Shown here: in pieces, positions 1 through 11,255 of the stretch
How positions within the stretch are numbered: the stretch's first letter is position 1
Layout: each line of letters begins with the position of its first letter
Assembly (NCBI GenBank): GCA_037074705.1
Contig: CM073590.1
Location: 6,074,001 to 6,138,000, forward strand
From: Zhengitettix transpicula
Lineage: Eukaryota > Arthropoda > Insecta > Orthoptera > Tetrigidae
Length of the DNA stretch: 64,000 nucleotides
Direction of reading: 5' to 3'
Program-made: the position numbers and the translations under genes
Notes under the pieces: generated by a model
Databases searched by the model: none
Told to the model about the DNA's origin: nothing
Seen by the model: the letters and a program-made list of their open reading frames with translations, nothing else

Positions 1-1600
1 ACCATTGGTCATTTTACTCTAAGATAAATGTGTAATAATTCATGTGTAAATTCTAGTGAACGATTACTTCCAACGTAATTTTGTTAATTATCCTCATAAT
101 TGAACACTAAGGCTTTGAATGTTAGTTAAGTCGTGCAGTTAAATACATTTCAACTCCGCAAATTCATGGTTAAAACATTAGTTTAACTTTATCCTGCGAA
201 TAGTTTCTACTTCTCCAGTTTTAAGCATGACACGTAAGTCGAGTTGGTAACAGTATCGCTTTAATAACCACGGCTTAAATATAGTCGACTGTAAATTAAA
301 CAGTTGCCAAGCAACACTTCGTCACCGTAACTTACAAACACGAGTAAAAAAATAATAAAGTTCAAATAACCGGCTGTCACAAAATTAATCAGAACTTGTC
401 AGGGAGATCGTACCAAAAACTATATAGTACACAGACAAAAATCTTCCTTCATAGAATGCTCTTTTTCAGCAAAGCAGAACAAGAAATGTTAATGAAATGG
501 TGGAAAAAGAGTTAAAGGAATTCTTCACTTTTATTATTCTTTGGTGAAAGATGCTCTCAGTTCCATAGTTGTGTAGAAATAAACCTTTTTTAACAGTGGG
601 TCATTATTTTTAAATGTTTCGTAGAAAAAATGAACAAAAAGCAATGACCTATCGATACCATTGAGCAAATAGTTCTTACGTTCCTGCTGACGCCATAAAA
701 CTAACAAATAAAATATTAAAATTAATAGAAGATGTTCATCCGATACAAATTGCTTTTCTGAATAATTGGTCATGTTTGTTTTATTTTATACGATTCCAAT
801 GCTCCTAGGCGTAAAACTGATTCAATTCTGATGTCCTTTCGCTGGAATGGGAAACACAGCTCATTTTTTGAAACATTCCATTATTATACGAAAAAAGTTT
901 CAACGCCTACTAAATTGAGCTATATCCACGGACCTTTAAACTTTCAATTTTCCTACTCTCTATTCAGTTATCGAACGTACGAGCGTATTTATGTTTGGTA
1001 CTAAAAAAATTTAAAGATGTGCAATTTCTTGCTTTTAAAATATATTAATCCTTTGTTTCTTAGAATATTAAAAACACATTAACGATAATTTTCGAAAATA
1101 CACGCAATTCAAATACTTAAAAAATAATGTAATGCATGAATTTTTAATCGCCTGCAAACCAAAAGAAGAATATTCTATCAAAACTAAATATACAAAATTG
1201 CAGTATAATTAAAATATACTGTATAAGTTATAATGATTGCTACGCCTCAACTAATATAATATACACACAAAGGAATAATTAAAGGAAAACTTCATGAAAA
1301 AAATTCTGATACAAAGCCGTAAACAAGTGTTCATTATGGCGGTGCTAAAATTCTCCATAGAGTGGGACACACGCAAAAGTGTAACATTCCTGAATGTATT
1401 TGTATATTGAAAAGTAGTCAGCAGATAATCAATAAAAGTACATCGGTAAAAATTATTACAATATTTTTAACTTCACTAACAGGTTGCTCGTCTTCCGTAA
1501 GAGAAATAAACCAGCATTATCGTTAGGTATAAATTTTGGGACAATGATTTGCCTACGATGAATAAGATAGGTCTTGGGTCAATCTTTCTTTCAACGTGTG
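1..1600. other. AT-rich stretch, no gene recognised
   Basis: No exon, RNA gene or transposon is recognised. A 79-codon open frame on the minus strand at 534-773 has no recognisable domain and no convincing splice context. The stretch probably belongs to the intron or downstream part of the minus-strand membrane-protein gene whose exons lie at 3870-4060 and 27831-28023. Confidence 0.5.
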
Positions 1601-1609
1601 CTTATAACA

Positions 1610-2370
1610 TGTAGCCCGAAGTAGCCTTTGTTTTCATTTATATCAGCCAGAAAAAGTATTTAATTCTACATTAATCGATTAGTCAAGAAGTGATTTAGCC
1701 TACGTATGCAGAGTGAATTCTAATTTCACCATAACCCCCGCCCATGTGCCTTTAGAGAAGTATAAATACTCCTGATAACATATATATTGTAATAATCAAC
1801 TGGATAACGATTAATTTGCCCCACTTTGTGGTGAAGCCATAAATGTAATAAAAAAAATTTAATTTAATTATAGGAATAATTAACTACATTTACTAAGCTT
1901 TAAAAGAAATTTATTATTGTTGATAAATTTACAATGTACAAGACCTATTTTTTTATGCCGAATTTCATCAATCTTAAAACAAATACTTTAATTTTCATTT
2001 ATTAATTCGTGGCATTTATGAACATACAGTTCTTATATCATTACAATCAAATACGTCGAATCTCTTATCTCAGGGCCATAACTGGGTTTGATAATTAGAA
2101 CAAAGTCAACGTATAAACTGACCGACACCTTAAGAGACACAAAAATACTCCCAATACCTTTAGGGAGACCAATATACATCCGGTATCTTATATGAGTGAA
2201 AAATATTTTCTTTAGATGAAAAGTGTTTGTTTCCGGTTAGAAAGGAACATGTGTATAAAATTTGGTCAAAATCTCTCCACGCGTTTATATGCGGAACTTA
2301 CACATATACATACAACACAGACAAACGCGTTCAGTCAATTCTATTTATTAGACTGTTCGAGTATCAAATT
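1610..2370 (+). repeat. Dispersed repeat family E, copy 1 (diverged)
   Basis: A block around 1650-1700 (AGTATTTAATTCTA, then AGAAGTGATTTA) recurs at about 26690-26750. The phrase CTCCACGCGTTTA near 2275 recurs as GTCCACGCGTTTA near 27417. The order is the same in both places, so these are two diverged copies of one element several hundred bases long, ending in a CATACATAC-rich tail. This tail style is common at the 3' ends of arthropod retroelements. The family is not identified and the boundaries are approximate. Confidence 0.35.
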
Positions 2371-3020
2371 ATTTTTATTTAATACTTTCAAAAATCTTTT
2401 ATTATGTAGATTTCTCCTCCCCTACACTTGACAACCCATTCAATTAATAGTTCTCTAGTAGAAACCAAAAAATATTCTCCTGTAGTATTCCTTGAGATTA
2501 GCCAGGGTTTCTACAAAATGTGCACGATAGCCTTCTTCATAAAATAAGACTTTGACAATCATCTCAAATTATTTAAGTCATATCTATACATCAATTCCGG
2601 TCGAAAATTTCCTGTCATAATTCAGTTTCGTAAGCCTTATAGTTCAGCTTTACGTAAAAAAAATTATTCCATTATTGAATATATAATAACTGAACGTCAT
2701 CGGAAGGTCTTCATAGAGTTTTGACAATATCGCAACTTGATTTTACATAATTATTATTATAGCAAACCGCCTAGGAATTATCACCTACCCACGTCCCATT
2801 CAGTTGCTTCATTGTATCGAACTTAGTGCTTTCGATATATTAAACTTACTCTTTTATTTTTCTTTGGTGTGACTTTTATCGGTCTGCATGGTACATTACC
2901 TTCTCAATCCTGCAGGTCGCTGAATTTTAATGTATATTTACTTTTTATTTTACCTTTATTCTTTTAACCATCTCACCACATTTCTGGTGCACGGTATAAG
3001 AAGTGTTACGTTAATTAAAA

Positions 3021-3490
3021 TCTGTGAGAACCTTTTAGGACGGGGCTACCTTTGGGGATGCCTTTTCCTGTCTCCGTTTTTGAACTAAGGTTCCCATAAG
3101 CCGAGGCACATTGAGAGGTGCACGTTCCGGGGCCACAGACTTTGAACTTACGGCAAGAGTTGTTCGCTGTTCTAATTAGAACAGGCGGCCAACTACCTCC
3201 TGAACTGACCGAGGCACAGAGGTGAGAATGCTGCGTCTCTACAGCGAACTCCTCTCCCGCCAGCGGAAGGGCGTGGGACAAGTACCCAATGCCCGCCCTA
3301 CCTGATGTAGGTTTTCTAGGGTTTGTCCTGCATTACGTTTAGGCGAATGCCGGGTAGGATCCTTAAACTATATCCCGGGGCTCTAGTTAACCCTTGGCTA
3401 CCTTCCTCAACCATTCAAATCCCTTCCTATGCTATTAAAGGGGAATTGCCACCACGTGGATTGCCCTCATGTAGCCTGTTACTCTAAAAA
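3021..3490 (+). repeat. Dispersed repeat family A, full-length copy
   Basis: About 470 bp, GC-richer than its surroundings. It starts near CTGTGAGA and ends in TAGCCTGTTACTCTAAAAA. It shares long near-identical blocks with 4158-4615, 18105-18380, 19545-19910, 25165-25425, 28445-28745, 30625-30960, 31185-31570 and 56235-56440. Key shared blocks are GTGGGACAAGTACCCAATGC, CCTACCTGATG and GGCGAATGCCGGGTAGGATC. No coding potential is recognised. The fixed A-rich tail suggests a SINE-like retroposon, but no clear pol III box was found. Confidence 0.75.
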
Positions 3491-3869
3491 ATTTTAAAAA
3501 ATAAAAGATCTGTGAATTTTTAAAGCAAATTGTGTTCTGCCTCGAATACTTCTTGTAAACATTTATCTTACAGTTATTGCAATTATTTAGGTAAAATAAA
3601 TAATAAGAACAAAATAAATGAATAATAGTAAGTAGAAAATCTATAAAGTAACTCGACTTTCCACTTATAAAAATTGTATTGAATAATGGCATATTATACT
3701 AGACTTTGTACAAGATTCATCAGTGAGCATGCAACATTTTGGCATTTTAAGACAGAAGAAACTTATAATATCAGTTGATTGTCGTAATGTTCTAAAAAGG
3801 ATCTCTCACACCTGTGCTGAAGGCTACATTGACTGAGGATCGCAATATTCAACCTTAAATGCTACTTAC

Positions 3870-4060
3870 GTGCAAAAATCCGCCGATCCCGAAGTACATG
3901 CCATAGGACACGGTAGAAGCGCCTATCCAGAAGTAGAGGAGATTGTTAAGTCTGAGAGACTCTAAGCTTGGCGCCTGCCACGAGAATGCAGGTACAGTGC
4001 TGTTGCTAAGTGCATATCCTAAGTATTTAGCTGTGTGGACCACAACTAGGAGCCATTCTC
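3870..4060 (-). CDS. Exon 2 of a membrane protein gene (possibly fatty acid hydroxylase/sterol desaturase-like)
   Basis: This 191-nt exon encodes residues 65-128 of the protein begun at 27831-28023. It is bounded by a good acceptor (TTACTGTTACAG at its upstream side) and a strong donor (GTAAGT just below 3870). It starts two bases into a codon, exactly the phase left by exon 1, and ends on a codon boundary. Codons and GC content look coding. It begins GEWLLVVVHTAKYLGY and ends in a second hydrophobic helix, roughly residues 105-126, containing LLYFWIGAS and YFGIGGFLH. That layout resembles the N-terminal part of insect FAXDC2/sterol-desaturase-like proteins, but their diagnostic histidine boxes would lie in exons beyond the left edge. 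The exon itself is secure; the family is a tentative guess from memory. Confidence 0.75.
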
Positions 4061-4157
4061 CTGTAACAGTAAACAATATTAAGCATTTCACAGTCAAATA
4101 TATCAAATTAATAAGTATTTAACCCCATCAATAAAAATTCTGTTTTACGGAAAGACT

Positions 4158-4615
4158 GTGAGAGCTGTTCTGTAGCAGGCAGAACCTGTGGGGATGCCTT
4201 TTCCTTTCTCTGTTTTTGAACTCAGGTTCTCACAAGCCGAGGCATCTCGGCCTGTTTTGAAAGGTGTATGTTTCGGGGTCGCAGACCTTTGGGATACGGT
4301 AAGACTTGTTGCATTGGAACAGTCGGCCAGCTGCCTCCTAAACTGGTCGAGGCTCGGAGAAGGGAATTCTGCGTCCCTACAGACCTCTCCCGTCTTCGTA
4401 ATGGTGTGGGACAAGTATCCAATACCCGACCTACCTGATGCTGGTTGTCTAGGGTTCGTCCTGCATCACTTTTAGGCAATTGCCGGGTAGAAACCTTAAG
4501 CCATTGCCCGGGGGCCTTCCTCTACCCTTCCGCATCCCCGTTTCAAATCCCTTCCTATGCTATTAAAGGGAGTTACCACCAATTGGATTACCCTCATGTA
4601 GCCTTTAACTCTAAA
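4158..4615 (+). repeat. Dispersed repeat family A, full-length copy
   Basis: This is a second copy in the same orientation as 3021-3490, about 0.7 kb to its right, with the minus-strand exon between them. It starts CTGTGAGAG and ends CATGTAGCCTTTAACTCTAAAA, colinear with the first copy over its whole length with scattered substitutions. Open frames on both strands inside it (up to 95 codons) differ between copies and are not conserved as protein. Confidence 0.75.
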
Positions 4616-5129
4616 AGAAACAATTCTGTTTACATCTCACAGTTTTCGTTTTCAGGCCGCTTACACTTATTGACTAGCAGGAGTCATTCCTGTGCATGCC
4701 TTCCAATTATTTTTAATGTAATTTTTTACTAGATAATATTTCGTTACTTGAATATTTCTAGAAAGTCTTACGGTTGAAATCATTTTCAGCATTTCATTTG
4801 TTCTGTTTAGTTCATTTCTGTTCTCTCATTTATTTTGATATGCTTCCAATCGGTCCTTTCATGCTAAATTTGGTTAATACTTCCTTCACTGTTGATATGA
4901 AAACATTTTTTCGCTTTCAATAAGTACTGCAGCTATAACATGCCTTTGAAATTTTACTGAAATTTTATTTATGTAATTTCAATTTTTGGGAGATATTAAT
5001 GGAAATGTGCACAAATTATTCATACTTCAAGTCCTAATTTACTCCAATCTATACCTGGTGAAGTCCTAAACTAAGACCGATACGTTATGAAAATTCTTCA
5101 CATTAAAGGCCTACTTATTCTTCATCTCA

Positions 5130-5640
5130 GCTAACAATGCTAGAACTTGTGCGCTTCCAAAAATTCACAAACCTGAAATATATTTTAGAAATATGATTGC
5201 TTCTTCACGTAGCCCCTTACGTAACATTTCTTCATTGATCCATAACATGTTTTCTAGAGGACTCAATGAATAAAATCACTATTCTGAGAAAAATTCTTAC
5301 CAATATATCATGACCACTCGATAATTTCTCTTGATTTTGTTTCCATATTCAACTCTATTCTCAATGAGTTAGATATTAACAGTTTTTTTAACCACTTCAT
5401 GAAAATTTATGCATTTTAAATTTAACCCTCAACTCCACTTATTTTAAGATTAATCCAGTTCACTATGATCACGTTAAAGGTTCTCCCATAGGAAGCTCAC
5501 TCTCTTTTCTGAGATTGTCAAACCAGATTTATTTAATACTCGTCTTTATCTATTTGCTGTCCAAACTCTAAGCTACATTAGATATGTACGTGGTATATTT
5601 TGTAATTACAATTATTACTTAATGGTTACTTACTTAATTT
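5130..5640 (+). mobile_element. Penelope-like retroelement remnant (reverse transcriptase)
   Basis: Read in shifting plus-strand frames, the segment shows in order four marks of a Penelope-like reverse transcriptase. LPKIHKP is near 5150-5170. SLDFVSIF, matching the SFDVVSLF motif, is at 5327-5350. YDHVKGSPIGSSLS, matching the VDGVPMGSPLSP motif, is near 5463-5505. YIRYVRGIF, a decayed RYVDDIF catalytic motif, is near 5574-5600. Frame changes and stops separate them and the catalytic aspartates are lost, so the copy is dead. No GIY-YIG endonuclease was found. About 50 bp upstream, CTGGTGAAGTCC and GACCGATACGTTATG around 5055-5090 resemble the noncoding ends of such elements. Confidence 0.65.
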
Positions 5641-5649
5641 ATTTTTTAA

Positions 5650-7180
5650 TGAAATGAAAGAGTTTAATGTGAGTAAAATTAGATGTAAATAAAATACGTT
5701 TAGAAAGATGATAAGACAAAGGTTTTCTGTAAAACAATAACCGAAAAAATCATTTGAAAATAATTGGGTTTGAATTTGATAAAGAATTAATTATTTTTAA
5801 AAGTTGAAGGATCAAAACATTGCCACCTGATTCGCAAGGAATGTGCCAATAAACGGTGACGTGCCATGGATGTGGCAAATCTGTGCAGATAAGGGAGCAC
5901 CTGTGCGATACGAAGACCCGTGGCCGACCTTCACACACCTGCTCGAGTGTGCATTGTGATTGATGTGATAAATCACCTCTGATTAACTTAGGACAGATGC
6001 ACTCGGGGTTATACGACAGATGAAACAGGTTTGTGGCCGAGCGACGCAAAACAGTACACCCTATCTACCTCCTACATTTTCTTGTTCCATTAAATTTATA
6101 GGAGTTTAAACGATTTACATCCAAAATTATCAGCTATAGAATTCTGTGGTCCTTTATTTCCTTTACAAACACGTCTTGATATCTGCCGTTGTTGTTCCTT
6201 GCACTGTGAATCACATTATGCGCGAGATTACGTTGTCTCGCCGCGTATCTTTACAACACTTTCAAGATTTTAGTTCTGTATATTTGTTTGCAGAATATTA
6301 ATCACTTATTACCATGTTGACACTTTCAAATCATAAGTTAGTATATCATGTAAGTATTCTCTGCTAATTTCTGTACACATAGTTGTGTTCAGATTTTCAT
6401 CATTTGTTACCGTGAAGAATGTACGTGATTAGATTTATTCTTATCTGGCGTCTCTACCAACCATGAAGTGTGTGAATGCAATTCCTATATGCATCAGAAA
6501 TTCTGGAACCAAACACATTATTAATCTTTATAATTGAAACTTTCATGTTAAAAACCATTTTTGCTAACTTGTCTACAGTAATTCCACCAACCTATCGATC
6601 CCATATGATAATATTCAGGATATACCAGAGAGATTGTCTTCTTAACATACATCGACTGAAAATAACTAGACAGATGCTGACATGTACCACTAGTTATGGT
6701 CGTCTTCAGTGTTTGATCCCATTGAGACAGTACACTTTTGCATACGATCCCTCTGTATATCTCTTATACCCCTGTCATATTCGTCTAAACCATTTCCACT
6801 GTTGAGAAATGTGGTCCCTTTTAGCGACCACTTCATTTTGGAGAATATGACACTCATCTCCATAAGCTTTCGGATCATTTGGTGAGACTCGAATGACGAC
6901 ATTTTAAGTTTCATGATAAATCTGAAATTAACGCACTGATCCCTTTTCGTATCCATCGTATTCCAGTGTACCGTAAAAACGCTATTATTTTAAACTTCTG
7001 ATCCACTGAGACTGGGTCAGTCAATCCAGTTGTTACTCGTTACCACAATATGAAAAATACTTTCTAAATTCCTTGTCAGACCCTAGTATAATGTGTTGAA
7101 CTTCGATCCCATCACTACACTGCGTGAATATTTTTGAGAGGAATTTCAACATATGTTCTTATAACTTTATAACGGGATCC
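5650..7180. other. No gene recognised; GC-richer patch at 5810-6060
   Basis: Mostly AT-rich. The 5810-6060 patch is clearly richer in GC and CpG and is open on the minus strand for 99 codons (5750-6049). No known domain or splice context was recognised. Open frames at 6476-6805 (plus) and 6690-6956 (minus) overlap and are likewise unassigned. Confidence 0.4.
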
Positions 7181-7185
7181 GGATG

Positions 7186-8264
7186 TCTGGCCGACACAGA
7201 CTTGCCCGATGAACATTTTCCCAAAAACAATATCCCGATTGCCATTTGCCCAACAGTACATTATCCCGATTGACGTTTTCTCGACAGGTCATTTTCCCGA
7301 AAGGTGAGTTTTCAACCAAACTTGGTACACGTATCACTAAAGATCCACGAACAAACCCTGCGGAATTAAGATTACTCTAGCACCCCTATGGGTGGGGGTA
7401 TAAAGGGGTGGCACTTTCAGAATACAAAATATGCGATAACTAACTATATCGGCGCCAGATAAATACTTTACTGGGTCGCTATGATTCATTAGGCCACTCT
7501 CGATGCTGTTAGTGTCGAATTTCATGCCCAATAGGTATGAGAACAGGTATGAAGTTGGTTGGAAGGAGGTGACGAAAAATTTGCGATATCTACAAAGATT
7601 GATGTCGAATCCACTGTTTTAAATCTTTAAAATAGATGGGAGGTGAATGAGTAGAACATTTTATATGTATGGAGTTACTGTGTACTATTTTAATATTCTT
7701 AAAGGTACTAGGCGTATTTAATCTTTTAAGTCCAAAATTTGATTCCGAATGCCATAACTATATTCAGGAACTTCCAGAAAAACTGTATTCGACTCAAATC
7801 TTGGTAGATATTGCAATTTTTTGTCACCTACTTTCACCCAACTTCATACCTGTTCTCATGCCTTTAGGGGATGAAATTCGACACTAACAGCATCGTGAGT
7901 GCATTATGAATCGGAGCGACCACGTAAACTATTTATCTGGCGCCGATATAGGTAGTTGTCGCATATTTTGTATTTTGAAAATGTACCCCTTTCTATTCCG
8001 CAGGGTTCGTTTGTGTATTTTAAGTGATACGTGTACCAACTTTGGTTGAAATTTTTCCAGGCATTAACGAATAATTTACAACGTATTCTACAATATTAAT
8101 ATTATGCTTCATTTCATAAAAACTCACCTTTCGCGATAATGACCTTCAGGAAAAATGACCTGTCGTGAAAACTTCAATCGGGATAATGTTCTGTCGGCCA
8201 AATGGCAATCGGGATATTGTTGTCGGGAAAACGTGTACCGGGCAAGTGTGTGTCGGGATTTTGT
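7186..8264. mobile_element. Fold-back-type DNA element with long inverted arms
   Basis: The left arm (7186-7613) and right arm (7787-8264) are inverted copies of each other over most of their length, leaving a ~170 bp spacer. The outer ~130 bp of each arm is an array of short motifs. On the right arm these read TGTCGGG, ATCGGGATAATG, ATCGGGATATTG and GTCGGGAAAA, separated by about 20 bp; the left arm carries their complements. Inner arm sequence includes the pair ATGAGAACAGGTATGAAGTT and AACTTCATACCTGTTCTCAT. The right arm has about 75 bp (near 8055-8130) missing from the left arm. No transposase was seen, so this is non-autonomous. The superfamily is unknown. Confidence 0.75.
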
Positions 8265-8269
8265 ACTAG

Positions 8270-10550
8270 AACGCTTTATAACATCTAACTGTTCCTCCGT
8301 CATGTTACAGAGTTTAGTATTTTTTCATTTATGACACAAGCGACTTATATAATTAATCCTTCTGATACTTCTTTAAGTTTACTGGTCATTTGCATGCACG
8401 GATTGAACTATAAAAATACTGTTGCGATTCATCTTGACTCGTATTTCGTTCCAGTCTTTCCATTGGCATTTTTTATCCGCAAATATTCAACTTGATTTCG
8501 AAGTAGTGTACTAATATCATTAACTACTTCCCACGTGAGTTATCCGCGTATTTTCATTTATATAAATAACACAAAAGAGCCCATAATAGACGTTTATGTC
8601 GATGACTGCGTTTTCATATTTATTTAATAGACATCAACTAATGTTAGTTTTGTGTTCGTCAGAAAGTAGTCAATTTGGCCCTTTGTGTGAAATACCAACT
8701 CAATTAACTCTTGATTTATAGCTTTCATTTCGTTATAAGACTGTTTTCTGCACGAGTCATAACATAAACATTTTTCATCAAAATATGTAACCTTACTTTT
8801 TACTTTAATGGTTAACTTAATAAGATACTCTCGTTAGTTGTGAATTTATGCAATATTAAAACTCAGAATAATTTTATGTACTTGCAATCTTCATAAACTT
8901 TATAACAGTGTATCTGTTTCAGTGGAATAAACTCAAAAACGACTATATTCGTTAAAAAAAATATTGCCAAAGTGAATAGATATAGCCAAAGTTACAACAC
9001 TTAACGAAGAATTTGAATACAAGATATAAGTTAACAAAGTTTATTTAATAAGCCATCATAAATACATTTTAAACAAAAAGTGTCCTGTTTAACATTTTTA
9101 AAAAATTGTGTGTCTTAATATGTAATTATTCGGAAATTAACATTTTATTAAAATCAGTTTCCTCATGTAAAATAATAGTATTATCAAAATTGAAAGAATG
9201 ATTAGGATTCAAATAATGTTTTTTAATGGGAGAGTGTTTATAAGGTGATAATAATATTGATAAGGATCTCAACAGTTGGTCTAAACGTCTACGAATTTTC
9301 GAAACTATATTGTTCAAAATTAATTTGTTTTTTGTCTGTTAGTCTGGTCGTTAATTTCTTGTCATAATGTCTTGCAGACGTTAATTTTGTTTCTACAAAG
9401 AACTATGAGTTAAGACATATTTCCAGGTTCAATTCTTCCTGCGTTATTTTTTTTTAAGTGAAATATCTTGAATCAAAATCACTGATCTCTCTCTTCAAAA
9501 TGCAAGAATGTTATAGAAGAAAATTGTCATGGTTTTAGTAAAATAAAACGGATTATAAAAAACAAACAAAATGGCAGTAACTAGCGCTAGGAATAAAGCA
9601 GGAAAAAGCACTCCACTATTAGAATTCCGTGAGTTAAATGGAAACTGTAATTTTTTAACAAATGATCATTCTGTTTGCATCATGAACACACAATACGAAA
9701 TTCTTCAACTCACAAAACCGAATAGAAAATAATATTTCAACACATGCCACAATATACTTTCTCCCGTACTATCCCAGAAGTACAGCTACAAGACCTCAGT
9801 AAATGCCGTCTCTTCTTCGATTTCACGAGCGAGAGTTTTCTAACCCCTTGGTGACATAAAAATAAAGAGTGGTGAATGAAACCAGCAGCCCTTTGTGTTC
9901 CGTCTGTATTCTTATATGCTTCCGAGCCTCGGGCATCGGGGCGCACTTAGATTCAACGCAGACGATTTAAGTCTTGATTGTTCCGCTGGAAACCATGAGC
10001 GATTAAACTCGGCGCGTCCCCCTTGGCTCAGGCAATACGCGAATATTAATTCCACAACAAATCTGCCTCGCACTGGAATCTCACAATGGCAGCTTCCATG
10101 CAGAGCAAGTTTGTTGTTTTTCGTGCATCTGATGATGATTTAAACCAACAGCATACACTTTAAAATACACGAAGTCAAAAGTCAATACGAAATGTCTGTT
10201 TTGAGGACCCACTGATAATATTTGGAACACACTGAATCAATTTGTTTAATAGCAAAGAATATTTCCCTTTATAAAAACTAGTCGTACGACAACCATGTGA
10301 ATGAAATAAGATTCTAATAGATTATTTTTAAGAGTTTATGAATAGCGTAGGCTTCTCCAAGATTCTAAGAGATTATGATACGAAATTACAACATAATACA
10401 TTAAATATAAAATTACAAATTCTTCATAAAATTTGTTAGACATATACAATGTATCACCCATCGATAGGACCTATTTTGTTTTTATTTAATTAGGAGACCT
10501 TTAAAATGTAAAGTCTAATGGTTCAACATTCATGAATAAAAAATAAATAC
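8270..10550. other. No gene recognised; GC-richer patch at 9740-10140
   Basis: The region is AT-rich intronic-looking DNA. Around 9740-10140 base composition rises toward balanced, with several CpGs. Open frames there (9737-9946 minus, 9895-10143 plus) have no recognisable domains. It could be an old repeat, a processed copy of something, or a regulatory region. Nothing decisive is visible. Confidence 0.4.
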
Positions 10551-10554
10551 ATGA

Positions 10555-10920
10555 ATAAAAAAATACGTACATGAAAAAATTTACGTCTGATTGAAAATAA
10601 TGACTAAGAACGATAGTCAATTCAGAAAAAAAAGGATAATATAAATACCACACAACGTTTCTGCGATCCTTGTGCATTTCGTCAGGTGCTGAGAAGAGCC
10701 TAGAGAAACACAACTGCACTTGTCAGTTGACAAAACTCAAACGCTACGAAAATGCAATGACAATTGGAAATCCGAAGGGTTAGCGTAACAATAAGGGAGC
10801 AACGGAAATGGGAAAAAAACAGAAGGTTGACGAAAGGGACAATGTTCCCAGAAATGTTGTTTTATTTATATTACCCTTTTTGTCTGAATTGGCTATCTTT
10901 CTTTTTCGAAATACGTACAT
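10555..10920. repeat. Dispersed repeat family B, inverted pair
   Basis: A minus-oriented copy (about 10555-10735) faces a plus-oriented copy (about 10820-10920). The shared core in plus sense is CTGACGAAAGGGACAA, then GATCCCAGAAACGTTGTGTG, followed by TTTTTGTCTGAATTGGCTAT. Other copies are at 14605-14790, 24585-24840, 54580-54690 and 57975-58115. The core has a hammerhead-ribozyme-like order (see findings). Confidence 0.65.
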
Positions 10921-11255
10921 ATTAGGGCGAATAACCTATAAAACTGACGTTAAATAAATAAATAACCTAAAGCCATTAACGTTTATATTTTATCTTGCAG
11001 GAATGTCGGATAATTTACAATTATAGATTAACCTACAAAGTTAATCAGAATATAATACAAAGAAAGTTTATAAAATAAAATATCTTTTCTATCACGATTA
11101 GAAAATAATTTGAATGTATTATACAGATCGACGATAACTTTGTGACATAAATTCGGATAAATTCTTCGTCTTACCAATGTGATCAAAAATTAGGGTGAAA
11201 TTGTCATTTAATACTCCCGGGTATTAGGAAGGCAGTTAAATTTTTTTTCCTAGGT

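Noticed and set aside
534..773. 79-codon hydrophobic minus-strand frame
   Set aside because: AT-biased, no domain, no splice context; compatible with chance.
4145..4732. Several 85-95 codon open frames on both strands
   Set aside because: They lie in repeat family A and are not conserved between copies.
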